Source: Clostridium carboxidivorans P7
GTDB taxonomy: Bacteria; Bacillota; Clostridia; Clostridiales; Clostridiaceae
Direction of reading: 5' to 3'
DNA length: 64,000 bases
Assembly (NCBI RefSeq): GCF_001038625.1
Contig: NZ_CP011803.1
Coordinates: 2,294,001 to 2,358,000 of the forward strand
How positions within the stretch are numbered: position 1 is the first letter of the stretch; each line of letters starts with the position of its first letter. Below the pieces are notes generated by a model. It made no database searches, had not been told where the DNA came from, and worked only from the letters and a program-made list of their open reading frames with translations. Below are positions 63,848 to 64,000 of this stretch, piece after piece. The position numbers and the translations under genes are program-made.

Positions 63848-64000
63848 CTAATTGAATCTGTAAATTATATTTTTAATAGTATTCCTGGAAGCACCATAAC
63901 TTAAATATCCTTCTGAAACATCAACTGCTTCAAACGCATTTTTAATAAAATCATCTACTGAAGTTTTCATTTTATTTGAATTATAGTAATAATCTATTTC
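63848..64000 (-). CDS. C-terminal end of an unknown protein (start beyond window)
   Basis: 50 codons are open from the right edge to TAG at 63848. The reading has EIDYYYNSNKMKTSVDDFIK and YLSYGASRNTIKNIIYRFN near its end. It resembles nothing I can name. It lies 81 bases upstream of the amine oxidase on the same strand. Confidence 0.5.
   Translation of the reverse strand, partial: EIDYYYNSNKMKTSVDDFIKNAFEAVDVSEGYLSYGASRNTIKNIIYRFN

Overview
The window is AT-rich, low-GC Firmicute DNA, most likely from a Clostridium sensu stricto. Pointers are the purine-rich Shine-Dalgarno sites with many TTG/GTG starts, an ANTAR regulator beside glnA, a trimeric [FeFe] hydrogenase of the electron-bifurcating type, a flavin reductase-rubredoxin fusion (high-molecular-weight rubredoxin), candidate Spo0A boxes, and three methyl-accepting chemotaxis proteins. 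The gene set would suit a strict anaerobe of the acetogenic or solventogenic clostridia. The species cannot be fixed from sequence alone, and no tRNA, rRNA, CRISPR array, prophage or transposase gene was seen.

Layout. 1-6.1 kb (minus) is a run of BcrA-type ABC ATPases and permeases ending in an ECF sigma factor cut by the window edge. A mobile-looking palindromic repeat interrupts the run. 6.3-7.1 kb holds the tail of a DUF4179-like surface protein. 7.7-11.4 kb (minus) is a nitrogen operon, amtB-glnB-glnA-ANTAR regulator, with a consensus promoter and an attenuator in its leader. 11.8-15.1 kb holds a small DUF5661 protein, nudC and a chemoreceptor. 15.2-22.1 kb (minus) is a second ABC system (ATPase, permease fused to an M1-type peptidase, second permease, lipoprotein) next to a two-component pair. 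22.2-30.9 kb holds a phosphatase, a FUSC-family exporter, an orphan eutS-eutP pair and two divergent chemoreceptors.

31-35.6 kb holds TetR, M20 peptidase, CapA, a decayed membrane-protein gene and a short QueG-like Fe-S protein. 35.9-38.5 kb is an ECF sigma/anti-sigma pair with a secreted protein, served by two near-identical promoters. 38.8-49.9 kb is mixed metabolism: cyclase, csaA, an MFS drug pump with a start-stop attenuator, ogt, high-molecular-weight rubredoxin, PAS histidine kinase, plsY, a Nit2-like amidase and tcdA. 51.9-56.1 kb is hydCBA. 56.3-64 kb is a set of small redox and regulatory modules (hydrolase, Fe-S flavoprotein, two HxlR regulators, TauE/LysR, PNPOx) and a flavin amine oxidase.

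The most unusual content lies between genes. A family of ORF-free palindromic elements recurs along the window. It has two hairpin modules, about 243 nt (A) and exactly 252 nt (B). Their arms differ between copies but stay complementary. Copies or fragments lie near 7.13, 25.1, 34.8, 48.9, 50.0, 50.8 and 61.4 kb. There are also several cis-regulatory candidates: an ANTAR-type hexaloop/terminator before amtB, an ATG-TAA attenuator before an MFS pump, an ECF promoter pair, and inverted Spo0A boxes beside a 33-residue membrane peptide.
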